DNA of 64,000 nucleotides from positions 186,001 to 250,000 of IMG/VR virus record IMGVR_UViG_3300007770_001284, one strand, 5' to 3'. This stretch comes from a virus. The position numbers were made by a program, and so were the translations under genes. Within the stretch, counting starts at the first letter, position 1. Each line of letters begins with the position of its first letter. The notes beneath the pieces were generated by a model that ran no database searches, was not told the DNA's origin, and saw only the letters and a program-made list of their open reading frames with translations. Shown one piece after another: positions 42,563 to 50,902 of this stretch.

Positions 42563-43318
42563 ATGCCTATACGAAAAATAGTTGCATTTGATTTTGATGA
42601 CACGCTGGCGGTTACTGAATCGCGAATCGGTGTTCAGCGCCCAGAGGCAGCTGGAACGTCCTCTCCCACGTTAGAAGACTGGTTGCTAGACCACAATATT
42701 CAATATATGGATGTAACGGGTACGGGTGGTAATGAGTTTTATTGGTTAGATTCTGCAAATTTTGCATTGTATGAAGAGCATGCTGAAGGATTTGAGGATG
42801 TGATTGATTACGTTGGGACATCTTCATTTGATGTGAGCAAAGCTCAAGTGATTACCCCAATGTTAAAAAAGCTGGTTGAAGCAGAATCAGATCCTGATAC
42901 GCTAGCATTAATCATAACGGCGAGAGCAGGGAAGAAGCAGATGTACAGTCCGTCTCAGGGAACGTCAGTAAAGCCCTTAAACCGCTCCCAGATCCTTCAG
43001 TTCTTAAAAGATAATGGAATCAGCTTTGATGACAGCAGATTACATACAGTGGGTGACCAGGGCTCTAATAGCGCTGCACACAAGGTCAACGTATTGACTG
43101 GATATCTAAACAAGTATAAACCAGATGAGTTAATTTTTTATGATGATAACGAAAATAATGTAAGGGCAGTTGCTGCATTGTGTAAGCAATTTGCTCCGTC
43201 AGTGAAGATATCAGCTTTCCGCGTGGCAGCGGGGTGGATTTCTTCGGAATCTGGGTGCAATGAAACGGTTAATTTACGCTTGAAAAAGATACTTAGTCGT
43301 ACAGGCCGCGCTCGTTAG
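42563..43318 (+). CDS. HAD-superfamily phosphatase
   Basis: The 251-residue protein has motif I FDFDDTLA with Asp10 and Asp12, motif II ITARAG and a late acidic motif FYDDNENN. Residues 30-85 are a cap-like insertion. HAD phosphatases of phages often act on nucleotide or polynucleotide 3' ends. It has no targeting helix at the N-terminus, unlike the genes that follow. Ribosome site GAGGGAAT precedes the ATG. Confidence 0.8.
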   Translation: MPIRKIVAFDFDDTLAVTESRIGVQRPEAAGTSSPTLEDWLLDHNIQYMDVTGTGGNEFYWLDSANFALYEEHAEGFEDVIDYVGTSSFDVSKAQVITPMLKKLVEAESDPDTLALIITARAGKKQMYSPSQGTSVKPLNRSQILQFLKDNGISFDDSRLHTVGDQGSNSAAHKVNVLTGYLNKYKPDELIFYDDNENNVRAVAALCKQFAPSVKISAFRVAAGWISSESGCNETVNLRLKKILSRTGRAR

Positions 43319-43348
43319 ACGTTGGCCGCCCTAATAGGACGTGCCGGA

Positions 43349-43888
43349 ATGTCATTATTGCGAGAATATATCAAAGAAATTCTTAATGAAAGCATTGAGT
43401 TTCGGACGCTTGATTCTCCCCTTAAGTACAGTCGCGCTTCAGATATAAAAAGAATAGCACTTTGCGATACATCGGTAGAAGAACCCCACATGGGCCCTAC
43501 TGGCAAGCCCAAAATAGATGCATACTTCAACCAAAGACAAGAGATGGAATATTATGGCGCTTCGGGTCGACGATTAAAGAAACCGAGAAAGGGCCAGCTG
43601 GTTCCCGGGGTTTCTGATGCTTGCGTTATTGGATTTTTAGACTACCACAAAGAAGGTGTTTCGTCAGGCGGAAATGATATGTGGTACATTGACTATATGA
43701 AGACTCGTGGTGATAAAGGTGGCCAAGGGACTGCCAGCATGCTGATTGATGAATTTTATAACACTGTTGCCAAACCTGGTGACAACGTTAGTTTTGGTAA
43801 GATGATGCGGAAAGAGATCGGTCACCTCAAAGATAAGATGGTAGACAAGTATCCAGAAGTTAGCACTAGAGGAGCAGTGAATTTCTAA
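43349..43888 (+). CDS. Cargo: targeting helix plus GNAT acetyltransferase-like domain
   Basis: The first 15 residues are a targeting helix, SLLREYIKEILNE|S. The rest (179 residues in total) looks like a GNAT fold, with the acetyl-CoA loop GDKGGQGTASML near residue 130. The start was chosen so that the protein begins at the helix. I infer packaging into the head and removal of the helix by the prohead protease. The acetylated substrate is unknown. Confidence 0.7.
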   Translation: MSLLREYIKEILNESIEFRTLDSPLKYSRASDIKRIALCDTSVEEPHMGPTGKPKIDAYFNQRQEMEYYGASGRRLKKPRKGQLVPGVSDACVIGFLDYHKEGVSSGGNDMWYIDYMKTRGDKGGQGTASMLIDEFYNTVAKPGDNVSFGKMMRKEIGHLKDKMVDKYPEVSTRGAVNF

Positions 43889-44148
43889 TGAAAATCACAA
43901 GACGACAGATTAGACAGATCATTGCTGAAGAGCTTGCGCTCGATCTTGAGGTTGGAGACATCATACTAACCGGTCGCTTCAAGAACAAGCGAACGGTGGT
44001 CAAGAAACTTGGTACCGATGACCTGGGCCAACCGACTGTGAATGGCATGAAAGTGTTAGCGTTCAGGATTGAAAAATTGATGCCGAAAGAGAAGTGGAGC
44101 AAGAAGACAATCGCCGAACTTGAGAAGGAAGAGGAAGATAAGAAATGA
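43888..44148 (+). CDS. Cargo: small protein with targeting helix
   Basis: The 86-residue protein begins ITRRQIRQIIAEELALD, a variant of the targeting helix with the site IIAE|E. A small beta barrel (VGDIILTGRFKNKRTVVKKL) and a Lys/Glu-rich helix follow. It overlaps the stop of the GNAT gene. The function is unknown. Confidence 0.6.
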   Translation: MKITRRQIRQIIAEELALDLEVGDIILTGRFKNKRTVVKKLGTDDLGQPTVNGMKVLAFRIEKLMPKEKWSKKTIAELEKEEEDKK

Positions 44149-44825
44149 GGTTAACTGAATCTGCTTTACGACATTTGATACGCAGAACGTTGTTGGAAAA
44201 GAGCTGGGCTGATTTCCAGGCACCCAAGGGAAAGACCATCCCTATCGATCCTGCAGATTTTGCAACCAATACTCCGAACGTGCGTGACTTGGATGAAGAA
44301 ATATTTGACCTGATACAAGTTGCATATCAAGATGTCGAGCTAACGCCGGCGTCGGAAGAGGGCCCAGCGACATTTGGCAACATCAAAATTCAAAGTCCAG
44401 GGGATCTACCCTATAAATACACTATCATGAAGGGAGCCGACATAGACGAAGATCCTGACCCCGATTATTTTCGCGGCGGAAAGATGGTCAAGGGCCGATT
44501 CAAGCTGGGCATCGTCGGCCATGATGGAACTCGTGCTGCAATCGATCGCTATCTCGAAGAGACAGCAGCAGATCTAAGAGCTGGTGCAATTGCAGAGATG
44601 TCAGGGAAGATTGCACATATCATGATCACTCGACATGGAGTCCCTGCAGTTCAGACAGAGGAGGCTGTGGAAGCGATGCTAGGTAAAGAGGTGGACTGGA
44701 CAGGCCGACATCCTAACGAGAAATATGCGAATAGGTACGGGCCTGATTATGAGGCTTGGTATTGTCGTGGTATCTCGGGGGCATGCGCCGGAGACCACAT
44801 GAAGATTCTACTGGGCGGCGGATGA
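44145..44825 (+). CDS. Cargo: unknown domain with targeting helix
   Basis: The 226-residue protein begins LTESALRHLIRRTLLEKSW, a targeting-type helix. The domain is alpha/beta with a Gly/Arg/Trp-rich end (WYCRGISGACAGDHMKILLG). It is not recognised. ATGA overlaps join it to both neighbours. Confidence 0.55.
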   Translation: MRLTESALRHLIRRTLLEKSWADFQAPKGKTIPIDPADFATNTPNVRDLDEEIFDLIQVAYQDVELTPASEEGPATFGNIKIQSPGDLPYKYTIMKGADIDEDPDPDYFRGGKMVKGRFKLGIVGHDGTRAAIDRYLEETAADLRAGAIAEMSGKIAHIMITRHGVPAVQTEEAVEAMLGKEVDWTGRHPNEKYANRYGPDYEAWYCRGISGACAGDHMKILLGGG

Positions 44826-45292
44826 TGCAATTATTGAACGAATATGCAAGAGAGATTATGACATCGCAGGTTGACTCCGGATGTATTGATCTACGTGTAC
44901 GTGGCTTTAAAGTTAACGCTGAGCTGGCAACAACGACAGAAGCAAGAAATCGAGGCTTGATGCATAGACAATCGATGAATGAGGATGATGGTATGTTGTT
45001 CGTTTTCCCTGACACCGACTATCGTTCATTTTGGATGGAGAATACCTTCATCCCGTTGTCGATTGCTTATCTAACAGAAGCTGGAAAAATTATTAATATA
45101 GAGCGGATGCATCCTTTTAACCGAACTTCTGTAAGGTCAACAGAGCCAGCAAAGTATGCGCTAGAAATGAATGCTGGCTGGTTTAAGAAGCGAGGCGTTC
45201 AAGTTGGTGATGTTGTAAGTGGTATTTCTTCCATGAACGAGTCTATGCTCCGCGAGTACGTAAGAACTTTGCTAATAGAACAGAGCGGGTAA
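44822..45292 (+). CDS. Cargo: DUF192 domain with C-terminal targeting helix
   Basis: Residues 18-130 match DUF192: ELATTTEARNRGLMHRQSM and FWMENTFIPLSIAYL, with the conserved Pro/Asp pattern. In bacteria such domains are secreted, usually of unknown role. The N-terminus LLNEYAREIMTS is helix-like, and the last 20 residues are a second targeting helix, MLREYVRTLLIE|QSG. A motif at the C-terminus is unlike the T4 arrangement. It may be trimmed at both ends. Confidence 0.75.
   Translation: MMQLLNEYAREIMTSQVDSGCIDLRVRGFKVNAELATTTEARNRGLMHRQSMNEDDGMLFVFPDTDYRSFWMENTFIPLSIAYLTEAGKIINIERMHPFNRTSVRSTEPAKYALEMNAGWFKKRGVQVGDVVSGISSMNESMLREYVRTLLIEQSG
45248..45280 (+). other. C-terminal targeting/cleavage motif
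   Basis: Codons for LREYVRTLLIE lie at the very end of the DUF192 gene, with predicted cut LLIE|Q four residues from the stop. Confidence 0.6.
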
Positions 45293-45295
45293 TTC

Positions 45296-46933
45296 ATGAC
45301 TCTCCTCCGCGAATGCGTAAAAGAAATGCTTGTAGAAAGTAATGTACTTGCTACAGGAATGTGTTTTCCTTTCGCATACCAGAAAGCTGAAGAGTGGTTT
45401 AACGATCACTTTACGAAGGCTAAGCCGGGCCGCGGCCCAAAGAGGCACCCGAACTTAAATGACAAGAGTAAGTTCAAAGTTGTTCATGGTACAGTAACAG
45501 ATAAGTGGAAGAAGCCGCCGAAGCCAGTTGTTCATGGGTGGGTTGAAATGGGAGATCTAGTCTTTGATGATCAGACCAGAATAACAAAACCAAATGGTAT
45601 TGAAAAAGAATTCTATTACGATATGTATCAGCCTGAGGTGTACAAGGAGTTCACTGCTGAAGAGGCTATACTCAATTGTGCGATGAAGGGTGGTGAAGGG
45701 CCTTGGGATGATGATCTCTATGTGATGATGCAGGACCGTGATGCATGGATGAATGAAGCGCTACTTCGAGAAGCTACCGCGATTCGTGAGCCGTTAAATC
45801 TCTCTGTACCAGAAGACTTGAAAGATATCCACCGTCGTATGCAGCAAGCGGGAAAAGAATTATATGTCGTTGGAGGTGCTGTTCGTGATGCGTTGATGGG
45901 GAAGACTCCCAAAGATTACGATGTCGCTACGAATGCAACTCCAGACCAGGTGATTCGAATTTTACAGAGCCATGGCAGACTCAGGCTTGACTTAACAGGA
46001 AAAGCTTTTGGTGTGGTGAGAGTGAAGACCCCCGACAAAAATGAATACGAGATTGCAACATTTAGAGAAGATATAGGCCCCGGTCGTCGACCTGAGGGCG
46101 TGGCATTCACCAGTATAGAGGGTGATGTAAAAAGACGCGATCTGACAGTGAACGCGTTGTTCTATGATATGAATACAGGCGAGGTCGTTGATTACGTTGG
46201 TGGAATAAAAGACATTGAAGACGGCGTAATTCGAGCCGTTGGAGATCCAGCCCAACGTTTTGATGAAGACAGGCTACGTATTTTACGTACTATTCGATTC
46301 GCAGGCCGAATGGGCGCAGAGCTGGATCCTGCTACAAAGGCTGCAATTCTTAAAGACAATAGTTTGACTGATGTTAGCCCAGAGCGTATAAGGGAAGAAT
46401 TTTTGAACGGTGTTAGTTCTGCTGCTAACCTTGATCACTTTATAAACCTGATAACAGAACTGGGATTGTTTGAGCAGATATTCCCGGGTCTTCAAATTAC
46501 ACCGCTTTCTGGTACAGCCAGCAATCCGTATGTACAGGTTGCAGCATTGCTGGGTGATAATGCATCACAAGATACGCAGCAGGTGCTGGAAGAAATGCGT
46601 TATTCTCGTAAGCAGATTATTCTTATTAATTTTTTGATTCGATTGAAAAGCATCACAAAAGAAACTGCGCCCCAATTAAAGAAGGACTTCATTCGACACA
46701 AGATTTCTATTAATGATATTGAGGATTTCGCAGCTGTCACCCCTCAGCTTTCTGATCGTGTTGTTCAGGGCTTTTTGAAATTTGTTTCAAATCCGCCAGC
46801 CAGCAATCCACAAGAGCTAATGGCTCAAGGCCTTGCAGGTGAAGCAATAGGACAAGCTATGAAGGCAGCTGAGGTTGATGCATATTCGAGTTTGGTTGGC
46901 GAGTTAAGGTCGTACATACGGGAGCTATTATGA
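45296..46933 (+). CDS. Cargo polyprotein: papain-like domain and tRNA-nucleotidyltransferase domain
   Basis: The 545-residue protein starts with a targeting helix (LLRECVKEMLVE|S). Residues about 20-150 have Cys (GMCFPFAYQKA), His (HGWVEMG) and Asp (VFDDQTR) spaced like a papain/transglutaminase fold. Residues 185-530 are a class II CCA-adding/poly(A) polymerase: GGAVRD (193-198), Asp207/Asp209, RRDLTVNAL and RFDEDRLRILRTIRFA. It may have another site near LLREA (156-160) and ends with a helix LRSYIRELL. It could mature phage tRNA-Asn, which lacks encoded CCA, or alter host tRNA after injection. Confidence 0.82.
   Translation: MTLLRECVKEMLVESNVLATGMCFPFAYQKAEEWFNDHFTKAKPGRGPKRHPNLNDKSKFKVVHGTVTDKWKKPPKPVVHGWVEMGDLVFDDQTRITKPNGIEKEFYYDMYQPEVYKEFTAEEAILNCAMKGGEGPWDDDLYVMMQDRDAWMNEALLREATAIREPLNLSVPEDLKDIHRRMQQAGKELYVVGGAVRDALMGKTPKDYDVATNATPDQVIRILQSHGRLRLDLTGKAFGVVRVKTPDKNEYEIATFREDIGPGRRPEGVAFTSIEGDVKRRDLTVNALFYDMNTGEVVDYVGGIKDIEDGVIRAVGDPAQRFDEDRLRILRTIRFAGRMGAELDPATKAAILKDNSLTDVSPERIREEFLNGVSSAANLDHFINLITELGLFEQIFPGLQITPLSGTASNPYVQVAALLGDNASQDTQQVLEEMRYSRKQIILINFLIRLKSITKETAPQLKKDFIRHKISINDIEDFAAVTPQLSDRVVQGFLKFVSNPPASNPQELMAQGLAGEAIGQAMKAAEVDAYSSLVGELRSYIRELL
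46904..46930 (+). other. C-terminal targeting motif at a frame junction
   Basis: Codons for LRSYIRELL end the nucleotidyltransferase gene, and the next gene starts on the ATGA overlap right after them. The next gene itself has no N-terminal motif. Confidence 0.55.
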
Positions 46934-48549
46934 AGATGTATCATGCAACCACTCCAGCAAATGCTCGTGATATATTAGCGAACGGTCTTGAGGTTGATGC
47001 TACCGGCGAAGCGGGCTATACCCAGGTGCACGCTCAATGGGCAGACCAGCTTTATGGTATGCGGCCTGTTTTTCTATCTGTTAAAAAGGGAAAATTCGCC
47101 GGGATTCCCTTGTTGGTCGACACAGAGGGATTATCCCTTGTAGCGGATTTAGCAGCTGTCGCAGACCTGGGAGACGAGCCCCCCAGCTTGGATGGAGATG
47201 AACTTATTTGGTGGGATGGAATCGGTCCAGAAGAATTATCCCCTATAGCAAGTGACGGCGCGGTCAATATAGAAAATTTGCTTGTTCCCGGAAGTAGGGA
47301 AGCCAAGTTAGCAATTGCAGTTACGGGAACAGCGGCAGTGTTGGAAGATATTCCGCCTGATAGAATCAAGATTGCTTCATATAATGAAGCTTTCCTACGC
47401 GAGTATGTAAGAGAGGTGTTGAGCGAAGAAGTGGAACGCCAAACGGTGGGAAGCGTTTTAGACGCTTTAGGAGCGATAAAGGGCGTCGATGATGAAGCCC
47501 AGCGCAAAGAGCGTATGAAAAAGCTTGCTAAGAAAATTGGTTGGGAAATGGTCAAATTCATTCCTGTGGTTGGAAAAGGAATCAAGATGGCCAAGACAAT
47601 CGGTGATATTTACAAATTAGCAAAAGACACTCCCGATGATCTGGCCACGAAAGACAACGTCGTTCTAGACATGCTGGATGTTGATGATAAGTATCAGCAA
47701 ATGTTGGATGATCGGCTTGAAGCTGCATTCGATGAGGTCGTGATTCCTTGGCTCGAAAGCCTTCCACCAGATGCTCCACTCCCTGACATGAATAATAAAT
47801 TGGAGGCTTGGGTTAATCAAAATTTCGATGAGCGAGGAATCCACGGCGCAGCCGGGGGTGTACCAGCTAGTTCATCTCCTGTAATGAAGCAAGAAAATGT
47901 CGAGTTATCGTTGCGTCAGTACGTAAGGACAATGTTGGAGGCCGGTGAACTTGGTCGGCAAATATTTTCTGATAGGGCTCCGCTGGGACGTCATATGGGA
48001 TCCGAAAGAGACACAGAGCTAGAGGGAGAAATTTGGACGGCATTATGGGGTCACCTGCAAGGCCTTAGTTCAAAAGTGCCTACAAACTTGCTAGATGCGA
48101 TGGTAAGTTTTTCCAAAGATCCAGCTTATAACGACGTTTTCATACTACATACGAGTGGCGACGCCTACCGCGGCATGGAAGTTTCACAAGAATACTTGGA
48201 TGAACACGCGCCTGGCTGGAAAGAAGCAACATGGCCAACATCGAAACTTCACTGGCAGTGGTCTGATGTTATCCCGGTTGATTTCGAATATCAAAACCGG
48301 AATGAATCAAGAACAGTGTCTTCATGGACTCCATCAAGAGACGTGGCCGAGCAATTCGGTCGAGCCGGACACGGTATGGTGGGAGTAGTTTTAATCGCAG
48401 ATTCGGCAACGAATACGTTTCTTGACTTGAAGGAATTGTACAGATTCGATCGTCTAGACGACTTTCATTGGGAAGAGGAGATCGTCGGATTTGGTTCCGT
48501 TCGAGTTAAGGGAATTAAAATCTTGAAGAAACTCGGGGGGCTCGGATGA
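46930..48549 (+). CDS. Cargo polyprotein: two ADP-ribosyltransferase-like domains around a helical domain
   Basis: The 539-residue protein has three parts. Residues 1-150 begin MYHATTPANARDIL, like ADP-ribosyltransferases of the H-Y type. A targeting helix LREYVREVLSE|E (156-166) leads to a helical, partly hydrophobic domain (FIPVVGKGIKMAKTIGDIYK). A second helix LRQYVRTMLE|A (328-337) leads to an R-S-E ADP-ribosyltransferase: Arg414 (AYRGM), Ser464-Ser465-Trp-Thr and Glu515-Glu517 (HWEEEIVGF). T4 Alt is a packaged ADP-ribosyltransferase, so an early-injection role fits. Targets are unknown. Confidence 0.75.
   Translation: MKMYHATTPANARDILANGLEVDATGEAGYTQVHAQWADQLYGMRPVFLSVKKGKFAGIPLLVDTEGLSLVADLAAVADLGDEPPSLDGDELIWWDGIGPEELSPIASDGAVNIENLLVPGSREAKLAIAVTGTAAVLEDIPPDRIKIASYNEAFLREYVREVLSEEVERQTVGSVLDALGAIKGVDDEAQRKERMKKLAKKIGWEMVKFIPVVGKGIKMAKTIGDIYKLAKDTPDDLATKDNVVLDMLDVDDKYQQMLDDRLEAAFDEVVIPWLESLPPDAPLPDMNNKLEAWVNQNFDERGIHGAAGGVPASSSPVMKQENVELSLRQYVRTMLEAGELGRQIFSDRAPLGRHMGSERDTELEGEIWTALWGHLQGLSSKVPTNLLDAMVSFSKDPAYNDVFILHTSGDAYRGMEVSQEYLDEHAPGWKEATWPTSKLHWQWSDVIPVDFEYQNRNESRTVSSWTPSRDVAEQFGRAGHGMVGVVLIADSATNTFLDLKELYRFDRLDDFHWEEEIVGFGSVRVKGIKILKKLGGLG
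47395..47427 (+). other. Internal targeting/cleavage motif, domain 1-2 junction
   Basis: Encodes LREYVREVLSE (residues 156-166); predicted cut LSE|E between the first ADP-ribosyltransferase-like domain and the helical domain. Confidence 0.6.
47911..47940 (+). other. Internal targeting/cleavage motif, domain 2-3 junction
   Basis: Encodes LRQYVRTMLE (residues 328-337); predicted cut MLE|A before the R-S-E ADP-ribosyltransferase domain. The P4 residue is not Leu or Ile, so this site is weaker. Confidence 0.5.
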
Positions 48550-50354
48550 GCTTGCTTCGAGAATATGTTAACGTCCCTCCAGAGGAAGAACTCCACCCAA
48601 GTCAGATGAAGACTGTCGGTGAGATCTTGGATCTTATCGAACGTATCCAAGAAGAAACAGACGAAGCCGGCCGTCGGGTGCGTAGTGCAAATGTCGGGAT
48701 TGAATTCATAAAGATCGCCATGGGGGAGATACCACTCGTTGGTGGTGCGCTTGGTGCCGCAGATGGATTATTTGCCATGTACCAAGCGGGGAAGAATGAG
48801 GAACACACCTGGGCCGAGCTGGAAGAGTATCCCATTCTGGCTCGGATGAAGATGCACCCTTCTTTGGCCAAACACCTCGATCCTGTAACACTGAAAGAAA
48901 TTGATAAAGCATATCAGGGCTATCTTCAGGGTCTTGGTCGCGAGACGCTAGTCAGCGAAATCACAGATATCGATAATTTTACGCATGATTGGATTATGGG
49001 TGATACAGACAGCAAGCTTAGCGTGGAGCTCCTACGTGAGTACGTAAGAGAACAATTTCTACTTGAAAGAGAGGAAGCAGAAGCGTCCCTGCTTTCAGGG
49101 GTGAGTGACTTTATAGAGACTCGTCATTATGATGACGTGTTAGATGCTGCGTTTAAACGCATAGCCCCTGGTTTAGTTCGTCATGTCATGGAGCAAGAAA
49201 TCAACGAGGATGTTGCTGAATTTCTTGATGGCGCAATAGAGGGTCGGTGGGAGAAACAAAAAGGGTGGTCTTTTGAAGATCCAAGTCCAAAACAGTTGGG
49301 TCACTCTGAGGATTCTGCCGATTACATATTGGGGTACTCATGGGGCTGGAATAATGCAGACTCGTGGGAAGGTAATCGATTGCCGACCCAAGCCAGGAAA
49401 GAAGCAGTTGAGGCGCAGATCGCAGAATTTGAAGATCAAATATCTGAGCAGATGGTCATTGCGGCGCTGGAAACTGCCAATGAAAAGGTTAACCCCGTTA
49501 AGCTCATCAAAAAGGCAATTGGTGCAATTCGTAGTGCAGTTCGGGAAGAGGGTCTTTCTGGTGGCCTCAAAAAGGGCTTGCCTATCGCGATAGGAATTAT
49601 TGTAGGGGAGGCACTCGATAATTTTATTATACCCATGGCATTCTTTTCGATGACCGGCATTCCCATCCCTCCGCTTCCGATTGGAGTGGGGGAAATCATT
49701 AATCCCGTAGTGATCAGTATGGTCGGTGCCGATATAGAGTCAGACGAACTAGTTGATGAGCTAGGGTGGTACGAGGAAGAGTACGGAGAGGCATCTTCGC
49801 TGGGTCCTCGAGAGACGAACGAGTTACGTGCGTATATACGAGAAGCGTTACTTACAGAGTATTGGCCTGCCCGTACAGAGGGCAAGAAAAATGTCTGGCG
49901 TGGCATGAAGATCAAGATGTCACCAGCTATTTTGGCTTCAAAGGTCCGTCAGTACATTAAGACTGGCGAAGAGAAAGGAATTACGCAGCAAGAATTGATA
50001 AGATTTTTGCTTGGCCGTCTTGAGGGCGAAAGTACGGGTGCATCATGGTCGCTCAGCTTTGATGTTGCTGTTAGTTTTGCAGATGCCTGGGGAGCAACAA
50101 ACCGTGGCGCCGAACTCCACGTCATATTTCAAGCCACGGTCGATGAAGAAGCTGGATACGATCCTCAGGCTGCAGGCGAAGAGCCCGGCTTGTTTTACGA
50201 TGAGGCAGAAGTAAGGTTTAAGCCTGGCGCTGAGATACCTCTCACTGGAATTTACGTCTTTATCAAGTCTAAGGATCAGTGGGCCAAGCAAAGGACTCAG
50301 TTCCGGCCTCTAATGATAAAGGCAGAAGACAATCCGATGATGGTAAAGGCATGA
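48546..50354 (+). CDS. Cargo polyprotein: helical domains, membrane segment and R-S-E ADP-ribosyltransferase
   Basis: The 602-residue protein starts SLLREYVNVPP. A helical domain (15-150) resembles the middle domain of the preceding protein (IPLVGGALGAADGLF). A motif at 163-174 (LREYVREQFLLE) leads to a domain with hydrophobic segments (PIAIGIIVGEALDNFIIP, IGVGEIINPVVISMVG). A motif at 427-438 (LRAYIREALLTE|Y) leads to an ADP-ribosyltransferase: Arg452 (VWRGMKI), Ser500-Trp-Ser502-Leu-Ser504 and Glu553-Ala-Glu555. The hydrophobic parts could aid membrane crossing, which is speculation. Four-base overlaps join neighbours. Confidence 0.78.
   Translation: MSLLREYVNVPPEEELHPSQMKTVGEILDLIERIQEETDEAGRRVRSANVGIEFIKIAMGEIPLVGGALGAADGLFAMYQAGKNEEHTWAELEEYPILARMKMHPSLAKHLDPVTLKEIDKAYQGYLQGLGRETLVSEITDIDNFTHDWIMGDTDSKLSVELLREYVREQFLLEREEAEASLLSGVSDFIETRHYDDVLDAAFKRIAPGLVRHVMEQEINEDVAEFLDGAIEGRWEKQKGWSFEDPSPKQLGHSEDSADYILGYSWGWNNADSWEGNRLPTQARKEAVEAQIAEFEDQISEQMVIAALETANEKVNPVKLIKKAIGAIRSAVREEGLSGGLKKGLPIAIGIIVGEALDNFIIPMAFFSMTGIPIPPLPIGVGEIINPVVISMVGADIESDELVDELGWYEEEYGEASSLGPRETNELRAYIREALLTEYWPARTEGKKNVWRGMKIKMSPAILASKVRQYIKTGEEKGITQQELIRFLLGRLEGESTGASWSLSFDVAVSFADAWGATNRGAELHVIFQATVDEEAGYDPQAAGEEPGLFYDEAEVRFKPGAEIPLTGIYVFIKSKDQWAKQRTQFRPLMIKAEDNPMMVKA
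49032..49067 (+). other. Internal targeting/cleavage motif
   Basis: Encodes LREYVREQFLLE (residues 163-174), between the helical domain and the hydrophobic domain. Confidence 0.5.
49824..49859 (+). other. Internal targeting/cleavage motif
   Basis: Encodes LRAYIREALLTE (residues 427-438); predicted cut LLTE|Y directly before the ADP-ribosyltransferase domain. Confidence 0.6.
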
Positions 50355-50902
50355 ACCTCCTCCGTGAATGCATAGAAGAGCTGCTCCGTGAGTCTCATTT
50401 TCCATTGACAGGTGGAGAGAAGGTGCGCATCCACCACAGCCGACAAGACACTAGAGACGGTAAAGAACCACAGATCAGTGGTTTTTCACAGAGGGTTGGC
50501 TACAAGCCCAGTGGTCTGTGGTATGAATGCAAAGACGGTAGCTCGATAGACTGGCTGGAATTTTGTAGGACGGGCCTAACGGACGGTGCAAGTAGATATG
50601 ATAGCGCATATAACGTTGTCTTGAATGATTATGAAATCTTGTTCATAACAGATAATCATGATTTTAAGAAATTTGAGAAGATGTACGGCGTTCCCAATAG
50701 CTACGGGGACATCAAGATTGACTGGCCAAAGGTCGCAAGTCATTATGACGGTATTGAGATCTGTCCCTATCTATGGAAAATGCGACCGGACTCGGACTGG
50801 TATTACGGGTGGGACGTAGCGTCAGGGTGCGTGTGGAACGCGTCTGGAATAAAAGAACTTATAAGTGCAGAGGAGGGTTGTGAAGATGAATCCGCTGCGT
50901 GA
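50351..50902 (+). CDS. Cargo: targeting helix plus unknown domain
   Basis: The 183-residue protein begins NLLRECIEELLRE|S. The domain has strongly patterned motifs (YKPSGLWYECKDG near residue 60, then IDWPKVASHYDGIEICPY and WYYGWDVASGCVWN), so it is a real conserved fold that I cannot name. The spacing of aromatic and acidic residues might suit an ADP-ribosyltransferase or hydrolase, but that is speculation. The start overlaps the previous stop. Confidence 0.6.
   Translation: MNLLRECIEELLRESHFPLTGGEKVRIHHSRQDTRDGKEPQISGFSQRVGYKPSGLWYECKDGSSIDWLEFCRTGLTDGASRYDSAYNVVLNDYEILFITDNHDFKKFEKMYGVPNSYGDIKIDWPKVASHYDGIEICPYLWKMRPDSDWYYGWDVASGCVWNASGIKELISAEEGCEDESAA

Noticed and set aside
47052-47594. 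Minus-strand frame of 180 residues
   Set aside because: Opposite the first ADP-ribosyltransferase polyprotein; no motif and no start signal.
49436-49915. Minus-strand frame of 159 residues
   Set aside because: Opposite the second polyprotein; Ser/Pro-rich shadow of hydrophobic segments.
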